A stretch of DNA of 64,000 bases from Verrucomicrobiaceae bacterium. Lineage in GTDB: Bacteria; Verrucomicrobiota; Verrucomicrobiia; Verrucomicrobiales; Verrucomicrobiaceae. Where the stretch lies: the NCBI GenBank assembly GCA_947507875.1, contig CANNQP010000020.1, forward strand, positions 1-64,000. Reading direction: 5' to 3'. This document shows, piece by piece, positions 45,011-53,946 of this stretch; positions within the stretch are counted from its first letter, which is position 1; the number at the start of each line of letters is the position of its first letter. A program made the position numbers and the translations under genes. Below the pieces are notes generated by a model, which was not told the DNA's origin, did no database searches, and saw only the letters and a program-made list of their open reading frames with translations.

Positions 45011-46021
45011 ATGCTTGGATTCGATACTCTTCTCTTCGGCGGTGCCATCTTGGTCGCGCTGGTCATCTTCCTCATCGTCGCCAAATTTTTTAACATCTGG
45101 CTCCGTGCTCGCATCGCCAATGCGCCCGTCAGTATTGTCAATCTGCTCGCCATGTATCTGCGGGGTGTGCCCAATGCCCTGATCGTGGACACCCGCATCA
45201 CGGCGGCCAAGGCGGGTATCCCTATCGACACCGACCAGCTCGAGGCTCACTTCCTCGCTGGTGGAGATGTCTCCCATGTCGTGCTGGCGCTGATTGCCGC
45301 TGACAAAGCAGGCATCCCCCTCGACTTCGATCGCGCCTGTGCCATCGACCTTGCCTGCAAAGGCACAGGCAAAACGGTGCTCGAAGCCGTGCGCACTAGC
45401 ATCAATCCCAAGGTCATCGACTGCCCACATCCTGACATGGGTCGCGGTGGTAAAATCGACGCCGTCGCCAAGGATGGCATTTCTCTGCGTGTGCGTGCTC
45501 GCGTGACCGTGCGCACCAACCTGGATCGCTTCGTCGGTGGGGCCACGGAGGAAACTGTCGTGGCGCGTGTGGGTGAGGGCATTGTCACCTGCATCGGTTC
45601 ATCTGCCTCCTACAAAGACGTTCTGGAGAACCCCGATAGCATTTCCAAACTGGTGCTGCACAAAGGCGTCGATGCAGGCACGGCCTTTGAGATTCTCTCC
45701 ATCGACATTGCCGACATCGACGTGGGAGAAAATGTCGGCGCGAAGCTGCAAGCTGAGCAGGCCGAGACCGACAAGAAAATCGCCCAGGCGAATGCCGAAG
45801 TCCGCCGGGCCGCGGCCGTGGCCCTGGAGCAGGAAATGGCTGCCCGCACTCAGGAAATGCGCTCGCGTGTCGTCGAGGCAGAAGCGCAGATCCCGATGGC
45901 CATGGCGGAAGCCTTCCGCAATGGCAACCTGGGCATCATGGACTTCGCCCGCTACAAGAATCTTTCGGCCGACACGGAGATGCGCAGCAAGATTGCCGGT
46001 TCCGCTGCGCCAACGGTTTGA
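45011..46021 (+). CDS. floA: Flotillin-like protein FloA
   Basis: A 336-residue SPFH-type scaffold of bacterial membrane microdomains. It has an N-terminal hydrophobic anchor ([21 protein letters not shown]), the YqfA/FloA-specific region ([36 protein letters not shown]), the PHB domain (~130-240), then the Ala/Glu-rich coiled coil ([46 protein letters not shown]). Length and the ending are typical. It forms an operon with nfeD and is convergent with the FecR/LamG gene, with one base between the stop codons. Confidence 0.95.
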   Translation: MLGFDTLLFGGAILVALVIFLIVAKFFNIWLRARIANAPVSIVNLLAMYLRGVPNALIVDTRITAAKAGIPIDTDQLEAHFLAGGDVSHVVLALIAADKAGIPLDFDRACAIDLACKGTGKTVLEAVRTSINPKVIDCPHPDMGRGGKIDAVAKDGISLRVRARVTVRTNLDRFVGGATEETVVARVGEGIVTCIGSSASYKDVLENPDSISKLVLHKGVDAGTAFEILSIDIADIDVGENVGAKLQAEQAETDKKIAQANAEVRRAAAVALEQEMAARTQEMRSRVVEAEAQIPMAMAEAFRNGNLGIMDFARYKNLSADTEMRSKIAGSAAPTV

Positions 46022-46022
46022 G

Positions 46023-47609
46023 TCAAAACGACGAACCCATCAAGGGCCGCGCGTGTTCAGCGATCTCACGCACGCTCAGTGTGCGGTCATACACCGCGAG
46101 CTCCGCGATTTGGCCACAGAAGGGCCGGCGGAGTTGGGTGAGCTCTTGATCGGGGCGCCATTCCAGGGCGCCAATCTGGAAAATCGCTGGATGATCCCCA
46201 GGCACCGCATCCGACTGAGCTGGGCCGAGAGGTTGTCCATCAAGAAAGAGTTCCATTCGGCCTCTGGCCTGTTGGGCGACGACGTGATGCCATTGATAAG
46301 GAAGCGCTGAAGCGGCGGCTGAGAAAAGATTCATGCCATCCCGATGCCCAGCCGGCCAGCGCACCAGATAGCGCAGCACTCCCGCGCCGGTAGCCTGACC
46401 CGGCGGTCGGCTGCCGAGCTCGATGAGTCCAAGGTGTGGGCGTTTCGGGTCGGGTGTCGTCAAGGCCAGTAGAGCTGTTTGATCCAGCGTCTCGGCCATG
46501 AACCAAAGCTCCAGCGCATAGCCGCGGCTAGGTGCGATCCAGGGCTTCTCTGAATGAATCACCCCAGGGGCTTCTTGGCCCCAAAAGCGGGCGCTGGAGC
46601 CGATCTCTACCTTGCCTGCGAGGCTCAAGGACGGTCCCGCCGTCACCTCGTTGGGCACTTGGCCCTCGACCAACCGATTCATTCGCCAGTAATGCACAGG
46701 TTTAGCTGCCAGAATGCGCGCGCGCTGGTCCGCAGGAAGACGCAGCTGAGGGGCAACCGGCTGGAGGGAAGGCAGAAAGTCCATGACCTCACTCGTGCCG
46801 ATGAGCCCTGGAGACGCGCCGAGGCTCGCCTTTTCGGCTTCATTCAAAACCACCGTCCTCAGCCCAGCTTGCCCTGGGATGCTGGCGGAAAGCTCAGCCT
46901 GACCTTCGAACACATTCACGTCGGTTTTGCCTTGGCCGCTGACGGTAATGCCCAAAACGGTGCCGAGGTCCGTGACGGTGCCTCGAGGCGTCTCGACGCA
47001 GAAGCCCTCCGCGCCCGGTGGCACTTGCGTCCGCAGCCGTCCCTGGCGGCAGATCATGCGGCTCAAGCTGCAGATCTCAAGGTCGGCAGGTCCTTCCACA
47101 TCCACCACCACGCCATGGGTGAAGAGCAGCCTTGCCTGCCCCTGGGCAAGGTGTAGCTGACCCATTGTCACAACGCGACTCGGCTGCTCTGCGTCACGCG
47201 GTACCAGCACCGCGATGACTTCCTGCGGACTCGCTGCGGGTTCCTTCTCCAGCCAGAGCAGACCGGCGAGGAGGATCGCTGCCGCGGCGGCCAGCGCCGT
47301 AGCGATACGCCAGCTCGAACTGACAAAACGCTGGGGTTCTCGACGCACGGCGGCCATGAGCGCCTCTTCGAGGCGACTGTTTTGAACGGCCTCTTGAGCT
47401 TCATGGAGGCCCAACTCTTCCTGCAAAGTGATCCAACGAGGGTCTGGCGACTGCGCCACCTTGCTCAGGCAAAGTGTCCAAATCAGCTCGGCCAAGGCTG
47501 CGCGAAAGGCAGTGTCATCCCGCAGCCGAATGAGCAGCGCTTCCGTCCGACTTTGGGGCAGTTCTCCACCTTGCCAAGCGATCAGGGCTTCTTGCAGGTC
47601 AGTGTTCAT
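46023..47609 (-). CDS. FecR/LamG-domain transmembrane protein, probable anti-sigma sensor
   Basis: A 528-residue protein encoded just after an ECF sigma gene, with an 11-base overlap. Residues 1-100 are a cytoplasmic helical part suited to bind sigma. A membrane segment lies at ~102-120. A FecR domain follows (~145-245; VDVEGPADLEI, CVETPRGTVTDLGTVLGITV). A LamG/concanavalin-like domain (~310-525; VHYWRMNRL, YALELWFMAETL, WHHVVAQQARGRMELFLDG) ends the protein. LamG domains bind carbohydrates or proteins, which suggests an external sensor that controls the sigma factor. The coupling to sigma is observed; the signalling is inferred from FecR systems. Confidence 0.85.
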   Translation of the reverse strand: MNTDLQEALIAWQGGELPQSRTEALLIRLRDDTAFRAALAELIWTLCLSKVAQSPDPRWITLQEELGLHEAQEAVQNSRLEEALMAAVRREPQRFVSSSWRIATALAAAAAILLAGLLWLEKEPAASPQEVIAVLVPRDAEQPSRVVTMGQLHLAQGQARLLFTHGVVVDVEGPADLEICSLSRMICRQGRLRTQVPPGAEGFCVETPRGTVTDLGTVLGITVSGQGKTDVNVFEGQAELSASIPGQAGLRTVVLNEAEKASLGASPGLIGTSEVMDFLPSLQPVAPQLRLPADQRARILAAKPVHYWRMNRLVEGQVPNEVTAGPSLSLAGKVEIGSSARFWGQEAPGVIHSEKPWIAPSRGYALELWFMAETLDQTALLALTTPDPKRPHLGLIELGSRPPGQATGAGVLRYLVRWPAGHRDGMNLFSAAASALPYQWHHVVAQQARGRMELFLDGQPLGPAQSDAVPGDHPAIFQIGALEWRPDQELTQLRRPFCGQIAELAVYDRTLSVREIAEHARPLMGSSF

Positions 47610-48183
47610 GGGTTATTTTTCGCGCCATGCATTCCCGCAGCAGGCCAAGCGCGCGGTATTGCAGTTGATAAATCGCACCAGTGCTTGTCTGCATCTCCTC
47701 GGCCAGTGAAGCGGCTTTGTTGCCTTCCATGTGCGACCGTACGACATGGCGCAGGCGCTCAGGAAGCTGACGGATGCAGTTCAACATGAGTTGCAGCTTT
47801 TCACGGCGTGTTTTGGCCGCGCGCTGATCCAGCTCATCCTGGAGCCAGGCTGACGCTTCTTGGCGAAATTGCTCCATCCGAGATGCCTGCCGCTGGATGT
47901 GCTCAAAATGACGCAAAAGCTTGTTGCGCGCGATGCCGCGCAACCAGGCACCAAAATCTTGGTCACGCTGAAAGGTGTGAAGGCTTCGGTAAGCGGCGAT
48001 GAAGGTTTCTTGGGCAAGGTCATCGACCTCATCTTGATGAAACAACTGGCTGCTCAGCCACGCGCGCAATCCAGGTCCATAGGCCCTGACGATGCTAAGA
48101 AAAGCATCGGGATGACCGCGTAGGATGTGGTCAAGAGTGCTGTCGAGCTGGGAAGATTCGAGCATGTCCAAGGGCAGTTTCAT
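47599..48183 (-). CDS. ECF RNA polymerase sigma factor
   Basis: A 194-residue ECF sigma factor. Sigma region 2 covers ~25-95 (DEVDDLAQETFIAAYRSLHTF is the conserved 2.2 core; WLRGIARNKLLRHF is 2.4) and region 4 covers ~137-185 (LPERLRHVVRSHMEGNKAASLAEEMQTSTGAIYQLQYRALGLLRECM). It belongs to the kind found beside FecR/LamG and PSD genes in Planctomycetes and Verrucomicrobia. The start at 48183 lies 12 bases after one arm of a 15-bp inverted repeat whose other arm faces the divergent PSD gene. Another ATG at 48165 is possible. It overlaps the FecR/LamG gene, so the two are translationally coupled. Confidence 0.93.
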   Translation of the reverse strand: MKLPLDMLESSQLDSTLDHILRGHPDAFLSIVRAYGPGLRAWLSSQLFHQDEVDDLAQETFIAAYRSLHTFQRDQDFGAWLRGIARNKLLRHFEHIQRQASRMEQFRQEASAWLQDELDQRAAKTRREKLQLMLNCIRQLPERLRHVVRSHMEGNKAASLAEEMQTSTGAIYQLQYRALGLLRECMARKITHEH

Positions 48184-48189
48184 GCGGGA

Positions 48190-48299
48190 GCGCCAATCTC
48201 ACAGAAAAAGCGCTCTTCCGGTGCATTTTTGTGGGGTGTCGTAGTCATCACACGATAGCCTTTTTTCCAGGATTGGACTTTTTTCTGTGAGATTCGCGC
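48190..48299. promoter_or_regulatory. Mirrored promoter-like element between the sigma and PSD genes
   Basis: AATCTCACAGAAAAA (48195-48209) and its exact complement TTTTTCTGTGAGATT (48280-48294) lie 70 bases apart. After one mismatch the match continues for four bases (GCGC at 48190-48193 and 48296-48299). Read towards each gene, both units are thus preceded by TTTTTCTGTGAGATT-N-GCGC. The copy towards sigma ends close to its ATG, and the copy towards the PSD gene ends 33 bases before the first possible ATG (48327). A shared sigma-dependent promoter or activator site is the simplest reading. Confidence 0.7.
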
Positions 48300-48398
48300 A
48301 GCAAGCGGGAACTCTGCGCGAGACACATGCCAAAACGCACTGCACCCAAGGCTCTGCGCGAGACCGTGTCTGCATTTAGCGTTTTCTCTGACTTTCTC

Positions 48399-50729
48399 AT
48401 GCAACGTTCCGTTTTGATTTTCACCTTCACCGCATTGGCTTCGTGTCTGCACGCGGCAGGTCAGATTTCCTTCAATCGCGACATTCGCCCAATTTTGAGC
48501 GAGAACTGCCTTGCCTGCCACGGCTTTGATCCCAAGCACCGGGAAGGCGGATTGCGGCTCGACACCTTCGAAGGTGCCACGGCTGATCGAGAGGGAGCGC
48601 GTGGCATCGTGCCTGGGGATTTGCAAAAGTCAGATGCCTGGCAGCGCATCATCAGCGACGACAAGGACGAGGTGATGCCCCCGCCAAAGTCACACAAGCC
48701 TCCGCTCAATGCAAAGCAGCGAGAACTGCTGAAAGCTTGGATCGAACAGGGTGCCCCTTATGAAGCTCACTGGGCGTTTATCCCTCCCCAGGCTCCCAAG
48801 ATTGCCGCAGGGGGGATTCACCCGATTGATCAATTCATCCAAGCAGAGCTCCACAAGCATGGCCTGAAGCCTTCGCCTGAAGCAGATCCTGCCACACTCA
48901 TCCGTCGTGTCTCTCTGGATTTGATCGGTCTGCCGCCTCCCGCAGATGACGTCGATGCCTTTGTGCAGGCCTATCGGAATGCCACACCTGTGGTGCAAGA
49001 TGAGCTTTACCGTGCGCTCGTGGAGCGGCTGCTGTCCAGTCAGCACTACGGTGAGCGCTGGGGTCGTTGGTGGTTGGATCAGGCACGTTACGCGGACTCG
49101 AATGGTTATTCGATTGATGCTCCGCGGCAGATCTGGAAGTTTCGAGATTGGGTCATTCAGGCGCTGAACCAAGACATGCCCTTCGACCAGTTCACGATTG
49201 AGCAGCTCGCAGGCGATCTTTTGCCCAAGGCTACGGAGAGTCAAAAAATCGCGACGGGCTTTCACCGCAACACGCAGATCAATCAGGAAGGCGGCATCGA
49301 TAAGGAGCAGTTCCGCATCGATAGTATCTTCGATCGTGTCGCGACCACTGGCAGTGTTTGGTTAGGCCTCTCGATCGGTTGTGCTCAGTGCCATGATCAT
49401 AAATTCGATCCCATCTCGCAAAAGGAGTATTACCGGATGTTCGCTTTCCTGAATAACCAGGATGAACCGGAGATGAAAGTCTTTGACCCAGGTCTCGACA
49501 TCAAGGCCTTGAATACCGAATTGAAGGCGGTGGAAACCAAACTGAAGAGACTGATTCAGCAGCGGTATGATGAGGTGTTGGCTTGGGAAAAGGGGATGGC
49601 TTCTGGCTTTCGTGCCAAGCTTTCTGGGCCGGTCAAAAAAGCCTTGAGCAAGGAAGTGGCAAAGCGCTCTCTCGAGGATAATCTGGCGTTGTTTGCTGTG
49701 TTCACGCCTCCCAGCGATCCTCTGCGTATTCTGAATGATCAGTATCAAGGATTGAACACGGTTCTGAACAAAGGATCCACCACCCTTGTCCTGAAGGAGC
49801 TGCCGAAGCCGCGCAAGACCACCGTTTTCATCAAAGGTGACTTCACTCGACCTGATGTGGAAGTTCAGCCTGGAACTCCATCGGTGCTGCATCCCCTACA
49901 GACGAAGTCGGGTCAGCCGAATCGTCTCGATCTAGCTCAATGGATCATGAGCCCGAAGAATCCGCTGACTTCGCGCGTGATCGTGAACCGGATTTGGCAA
50001 CAATACTTTGGCCGCGGTCTCGTGGAGACAGAGAATGACTTCGGTTTACAGGGCTCCCTGCCCAGCCACCCTGAGCTTTTGGACTGGTTGGCTGTTGAGT
50101 TGATCAAGCAAAAATGGAGCCTCAAGGCCCTGCATCGCAGCGTCGTCCAGTCTCACACTTACCGGCAAAGTTCAGCGAATACACCCGAGCTAAATCAAAA
50201 AGATCCACAGAACTACCTCCTCGCTCGGCAAAGTCGTCTTCGCTTGGATGCAGAGATCGTTCGTGATGTCTGCCTGAAAGCGAGCGGATTGCTATCGCCC
50301 AAAGTCGGCGGCCCTCCAGTCTATCCTCCGATCCCCGATGGTGTGATGGGGCAGGGGCAGGTCAAACGGGTTTGGAAAGTGAGCGAAGGAGCGGATCGCT
50401 ATCGCCGTGCCCTTTACACTTTTGTGTATCGAGCTTCACCGCCTCCGACCTTGACGGTGTTTGATGCACCCGAAGGCTTTAGCACATGCACCCGAAGAGC
50501 CCGCAGCAACACGCCACTGCAAGCATTGACGCTGATGAATGATCGTGGATTCTTCGAATTCGCGACGGCACTTCAAAGAGTCATTCAAAACGATGGCGTC
50601 GAGGCTGCCTTCAAGCGCTGCACCGCTCGTGATCCACGACCCGATGAACTCGCGGTGCTGAAGCAACTGGACGCTCTGAACGCTGCCCGCGTTTTGCTCA
50701 ATCTCGATGAAACCGTCACGCGTGAATAA
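48399..50729 (+). CDS. PSCyt1-DUF1549-DUF1553 protein
   Basis: A 776-residue exported protein. A signal peptide (MQRSVLIFTFTALASCLHAAG) is followed by a PSCyt1 domain with one CxxCH haem site (NCLACHGFDPKHREGGLRLD). Next come DUF1549 (YGERWGRWWLDQARYADSNGYSID, GCAQCHDHKFDPISQ) and DUF1553 (NRLDLAQWIM, VNRIWQQYFGRGLVETENDFGLQG, TCTRRARSNTPLQALTLMNDRGF). It lacks the LamG insert of the 35.4 kb paralogue. The frame also opens at ATG 48327; 48399 is chosen because it begins at the signal peptide. The DUF1501 gene follows within four bases of the stop. Confidence 0.9.
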   Translation: MQRSVLIFTFTALASCLHAAGQISFNRDIRPILSENCLACHGFDPKHREGGLRLDTFEGATADREGARGIVPGDLQKSDAWQRIISDDKDEVMPPPKSHKPPLNAKQRELLKAWIEQGAPYEAHWAFIPPQAPKIAAGGIHPIDQFIQAELHKHGLKPSPEADPATLIRRVSLDLIGLPPPADDVDAFVQAYRNATPVVQDELYRALVERLLSSQHYGERWGRWWLDQARYADSNGYSIDAPRQIWKFRDWVIQALNQDMPFDQFTIEQLAGDLLPKATESQKIATGFHRNTQINQEGGIDKEQFRIDSIFDRVATTGSVWLGLSIGCAQCHDHKFDPISQKEYYRMFAFLNNQDEPEMKVFDPGLDIKALNTELKAVETKLKRLIQQRYDEVLAWEKGMASGFRAKLSGPVKKALSKEVAKRSLEDNLALFAVFTPPSDPLRILNDQYQGLNTVLNKGSTTLVLKELPKPRKTTVFIKGDFTRPDVEVQPGTPSVLHPLQTKSGQPNRLDLAQWIMSPKNPLTSRVIVNRIWQQYFGRGLVETENDFGLQGSLPSHPELLDWLAVELIKQKWSLKALHRSVVQSHTYRQSSANTPELNQKDPQNYLLARQSRLRLDAEIVRDVCLKASGLLSPKVGGPPVYPPIPDGVMGQGQVKRVWKVSEGADRYRRALYTFVYRASPPPTLTVFDAPEGFSTCTRRARSNTPLQALTLMNDRGFFEFATALQRVIQNDGVEAAFKRCTARDPRPDELAVLKQLDALNAARVLLNLDETVTRE

Positions 50730-50733
50730 GCCC

Positions 50734-52143
50734 ATGAACACTCTGCAGTATCAAACCCGCCGACATTTTTTCAGCCGCTGTGGCGTAGGCCTGGGTTCCA
50801 TGGCCTTAAGCTCGCTCATGGCTCGAGAGGATGCGTTGGCTCCCAAGAAGACCCACTTTCCTGCGAAAGCCAAAAACGTCATTTTCCTCTTCATGGCAGG
50901 TGGCCCCTCTCAATTGGAGATGTTTGAGCACAAGCCACTTCTGACACAGCTAAATGGCAAGCCTATCCCAGACAGCTACGTCAAAGGGAAGCGCTTTGCC
51001 TTCATGGACAGCAGCCATCGCAGTGATTTGTTAGGGCCGAGGATCGGCTTCAAGCAGCATGGTCAGTGCGGTGCCTGGGTGAGCGATTATCTGCCTTACA
51101 CGGCCAAGATTGTGGATGACATCAGCATCGTCACCACCTGCAAGACAGAGCTTTTCAACCACGCGCCTGCGAAGCTTTACATGAACACGGGCAGTGGCCT
51201 TTTTGGTCGTCCTAGCATGGGGGCTTGGGTGACGTATGGCCTCGGAAGTGAGTGTGATAACTTGCCTGGCTTTGTCGTGTTACAAAGTGGACCCCGTGGA
51301 CCGCGCGGTGGTGCTGTGCTTTGGGGCAGTGGTGTGTTGCCCACGACTTATCAAGGCGTGCCCTTGCGCAATCAGGGTGACCCGATCGTGAACTTATCCA
51401 CGCCTGAAGGCATCAGTTCGGCTGAGCAGAGAAAAGTGGTGGATGCGGTGCGTGAACTGAACCTGAAACGCCTGGTGGAAACAGGAGATCAAGAGATCAG
51501 CACCCGCATCAATGCCTATGAGATGGCTTATCGCATGCAGACGAGTGCGCCTGAGCTCATGGATATTCGCGATGAATCGCAGGCCACGCTGGATCTGTAT
51601 GGCATCCAGAATATTCAGGAAACCAGCTATGCTCGGAATTGCCTCCTCGCGCGCCGTCTGGTGGAGCGGGGAGTTCGTTTTGTGCAGCTTTATGACACAA
51701 ACTGGGATCACCACGGTGGCCCCACGGAAAATCTGGAAAAGCACCTGCCGGAGAAGTGCCGTGATATCGATCAAGCGAGTGCCGCCCTGGTGAAAGATCT
51801 GAAGCAGCGAGGTCTGCTCGATGACACCCTCGTGATCTGGGGTGGAGAATTTGGTCGCACCCCGATGGGTGAAGTTCGTGAATCGACGGGACGCAATCAT
51901 CACATCGATGCCTTCACCATGTGGTTTGCAGGTGGAGGTTTCAAAGCTGGCACTCAGTATGGTCAAACGGATGAGTTCGGCTTCGGTGCTGTTGAAAATC
52001 CGGTTCATGTCCATGACATTCACGCGACGATCCTTCACCAACTCGGTCTGGATCATGAGAGACTGACCGTTCGCTCCCAGGGGCTCGACTTCAGGCTGAC
52101 TGGCGTCGATCCAGCCCACGTCGTTCGTGGGATTTTGGCTTAG
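50734..52143 (+). CDS. DUF1501 protein, partner of the second PSD protein
   Basis: A 469-residue protein of the same family as the one at 38.6 kb. RRHFFSRCGVGLGSMALSSLM looks like a Tat signal. Conserved blocks are FLFMAGGPSQLEMFEHKP, LYDTNWDHHGGPTENL, VIWGGEFGRTPMGE, GRNHHIDAFTMWFAGGG and TILHQLGLDHERLTVRSQGLD, rich in potential metal ligands. The start at 50734 avoids a long overlap; an upstream ATG at 50707 lies inside the previous gene. It is the last gene of the divergent, presumably sigma-controlled, unit. Confidence 0.9.
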   Translation: MNTLQYQTRRHFFSRCGVGLGSMALSSLMAREDALAPKKTHFPAKAKNVIFLFMAGGPSQLEMFEHKPLLTQLNGKPIPDSYVKGKRFAFMDSSHRSDLLGPRIGFKQHGQCGAWVSDYLPYTAKIVDDISIVTTCKTELFNHAPAKLYMNTGSGLFGRPSMGAWVTYGLGSECDNLPGFVVLQSGPRGPRGGAVLWGSGVLPTTYQGVPLRNQGDPIVNLSTPEGISSAEQRKVVDAVRELNLKRLVETGDQEISTRINAYEMAYRMQTSAPELMDIRDESQATLDLYGIQNIQETSYARNCLLARRLVERGVRFVQLYDTNWDHHGGPTENLEKHLPEKCRDIDQASAALVKDLKQRGLLDDTLVIWGGEFGRTPMGEVRESTGRNHHIDAFTMWFAGGGFKAGTQYGQTDEFGFGAVENPVHVHDIHATILHQLGLDHERLTVRSQGLDFRLTGVDPAHVVRGILA

Positions 52144-52249
52144 TGAAGGTGAGGGCTAGGCGGAGGTGGCTGGCCTTCCGGGTACCTTGCCTCTTGCGAA
52201 AAGGCTATCCTGCCCTAGCCTGCGCCCCCCTTTCCCCAATCCCCCTGAC

Positions 52250-53860
52250 ATGGCCCCGAAGTTCAAAATCCTCATCGCCGGTAACAACGACCCTATCTCG
52301 AGCAAAGGCATCGAGCTGCTCCAGGCGGAGCCGTCTTTTGACGTCGTGGTCAACATGAACTTGAAGGAGGAGGCCGCGATGATCGAAGCCTCCCGTGACG
52401 TGCACGCGATCATCGTTCGTTCAGGTGCGAAGGTGACGGCAAAAGTCCTCGAAGCCGCGAATCACCTGAAAGTGGTGGGGCGAGCTGGTGTGGGGGTGGA
52501 TAACATTGACGTGCCTGTCGCCAGCAAGCGAGGTGTCGTGGTCATGAATACGCCCGGTGGCAACACGATCTCCACGGCAGAGCAGGCTTTTACGCTGATG
52601 ATGGCGCTGAGCCGGAAAACGCCCCAGGCTCATGCCACCATCGTGAGCGGCAAGTGGGACCGCAAGAGTTTCCAAGGAACCGAGGTCTATGGCAAGACCT
52701 TGGTCGTGTTGGGCATGGGCAGGATCGGTGCTGAATTTGCTAAGCGTGCGAAGGCCTTTGGCATGAGCGTGGTGGCTTACGATCCCTATCTTTCCAAAAA
52801 TCGTGCGGAGAGCCTGGGCGTCACGCTTTGCGAAGACCTGGATGCGGCCATCGTGCAAGCGGACTACATCACGATGCACATGCCGCTTACGCCAGAGACA
52901 AAGCACATGATCAATGCCAAGCGCTTGGCGAGCCTGAAAAAAAGCTGCCGCATCATCAACTGCGCGCGAGGTGGTCTGATTGACGATGCTGCATTGTCAC
53001 AAGCCCTGACCGATGGAACCATCGCTGGGGCAGCCTTGGATGTGTTCGAGGTGGAGCCACCTCCTGCCGATTATCCTTTGCTCAAGGCACCCAACACCGT
53101 TTTTACGCCGCACCTGGGAGCCAGCACAGAAGAAGCTCAGGAAAATGTCGGGATTGAAATCGCCGAAGTCATCAAGGCGCATTTGCTACAGGGTACAGTC
53201 GTGAATGCGGTGAATATGCCAAACGTCGATCCTAAAGTTTTGGCAGAGATCGGACCGTTCTTGAAGTTCGGTGAGCTCTTGGGTCGTTTGGTTTCTCAGA
53301 TCGCTCCCAGCCGTTCGAATGTGGTGAGCATCAACTACAGCGGTAAAGTGGGCAGTGGAGACACAACCCTGATTTCTCGTGCGGTGCTCAAGGGCTTTCT
53401 GGAGCGTGCTGTCGGTGCTGAGCAGGTCAATTACATCAATGCCAATGGGGTCGCCGAGAATTTAGGACTTCGCTTTACGGAAAGCCGCCTCCCGGAGGCG
53501 AATCTCTTCACGGATCTGATCGAAGTTCAGGCGAGTAACGGTGACGAGAAAGCTAGCATTGCGGGAACCTTCTTTGCTGGTGAGCCACGCATTGTGAAAG
53601 TGAACGATCGACACATCGAAACACGCCCGGAGGGTACGCTCCTGTTCATTGAAAACCAAGATCGCCCAGGCATGATCGCCGCCTACAGCAGCATCCTTGG
53701 CAAGAACCAAGTGAACATCGCTGACATGAGCCTGAGCCGAAACAAAGAAGGGGGAACTGCGCTGACGCTGCTCACGCTGGATTCCACTCCAAGCCCCGAA
53801 GTGCTCGCCGAACTGGAGAAAGTTCCAGGCATCGTTCGCGTCCATTCGGTCGTGGTTTGA
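52250..53860 (+). CDS. serA: D-3-phosphoglycerate dehydrogenase
   Basis: A 536-residue enzyme that oxidises 3-phosphoglycerate in serine synthesis. The NAD-binding domain has the GMGRIGAEFAKRAKAFG motif (~148-164). Catalytic residues lie in INCARGGLIDDAAL (Arg), VFEVEPPP (Glu) and FTPHLGASTEE (His). An intermediate domain (~315-455) precedes a C-terminal ACT domain (GTLLFIENQDRPGMIAAYSSILG), the serine-feedback site in the long SerA type. The ATG at 52250 is chosen by homology; the frame opens at 52166. A strong terminator follows 18 bases after the stop. Confidence 0.95.
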   Translation: MAPKFKILIAGNNDPISSKGIELLQAEPSFDVVVNMNLKEEAAMIEASRDVHAIIVRSGAKVTAKVLEAANHLKVVGRAGVGVDNIDVPVASKRGVVVMNTPGGNTISTAEQAFTLMMALSRKTPQAHATIVSGKWDRKSFQGTEVYGKTLVVLGMGRIGAEFAKRAKAFGMSVVAYDPYLSKNRAESLGVTLCEDLDAAIVQADYITMHMPLTPETKHMINAKRLASLKKSCRIINCARGGLIDDAALSQALTDGTIAGAALDVFEVEPPPADYPLLKAPNTVFTPHLGASTEEAQENVGIEIAEVIKAHLLQGTVVNAVNMPNVDPKVLAEIGPFLKFGELLGRLVSQIAPSRSNVVSINYSGKVGSGDTTLISRAVLKGFLERAVGAEQVNYINANGVAENLGLRFTESRLPEANLFTDLIEVQASNGDEKASIAGTFFAGEPRIVKVNDRHIETRPEGTLLFIENQDRPGMIAAYSSILGKNQVNIADMSLSRNKEGGTALTLLTLDSTPSPEVLAELEKVPGIVRVHSVVV

Positions 53861-53878
53861 TCCTCATGCACTAACCTC

Positions 53879-53914
53879 AAACTGCGGAGGGGAATGATCC
53901 CTTCCGCAGTTTTT
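53879..53914 (+). terminator. Rho-independent terminator after serA
   Basis: AAACTGCGGA (53879-53888) pairs with TCCGCAGTTT (53903-53912). Further G-C pairs close towards the loop AATGAT, and T residues follow to 53914. It lies 18 bases after the serA stop and 32 bases before the convergent dehydratase ends, so it may serve both transcripts. Confidence 0.9.
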
Positions 53915-53946
53915 GTTTGGCTAGTGGACCAGCTGTTCGAATGGGC

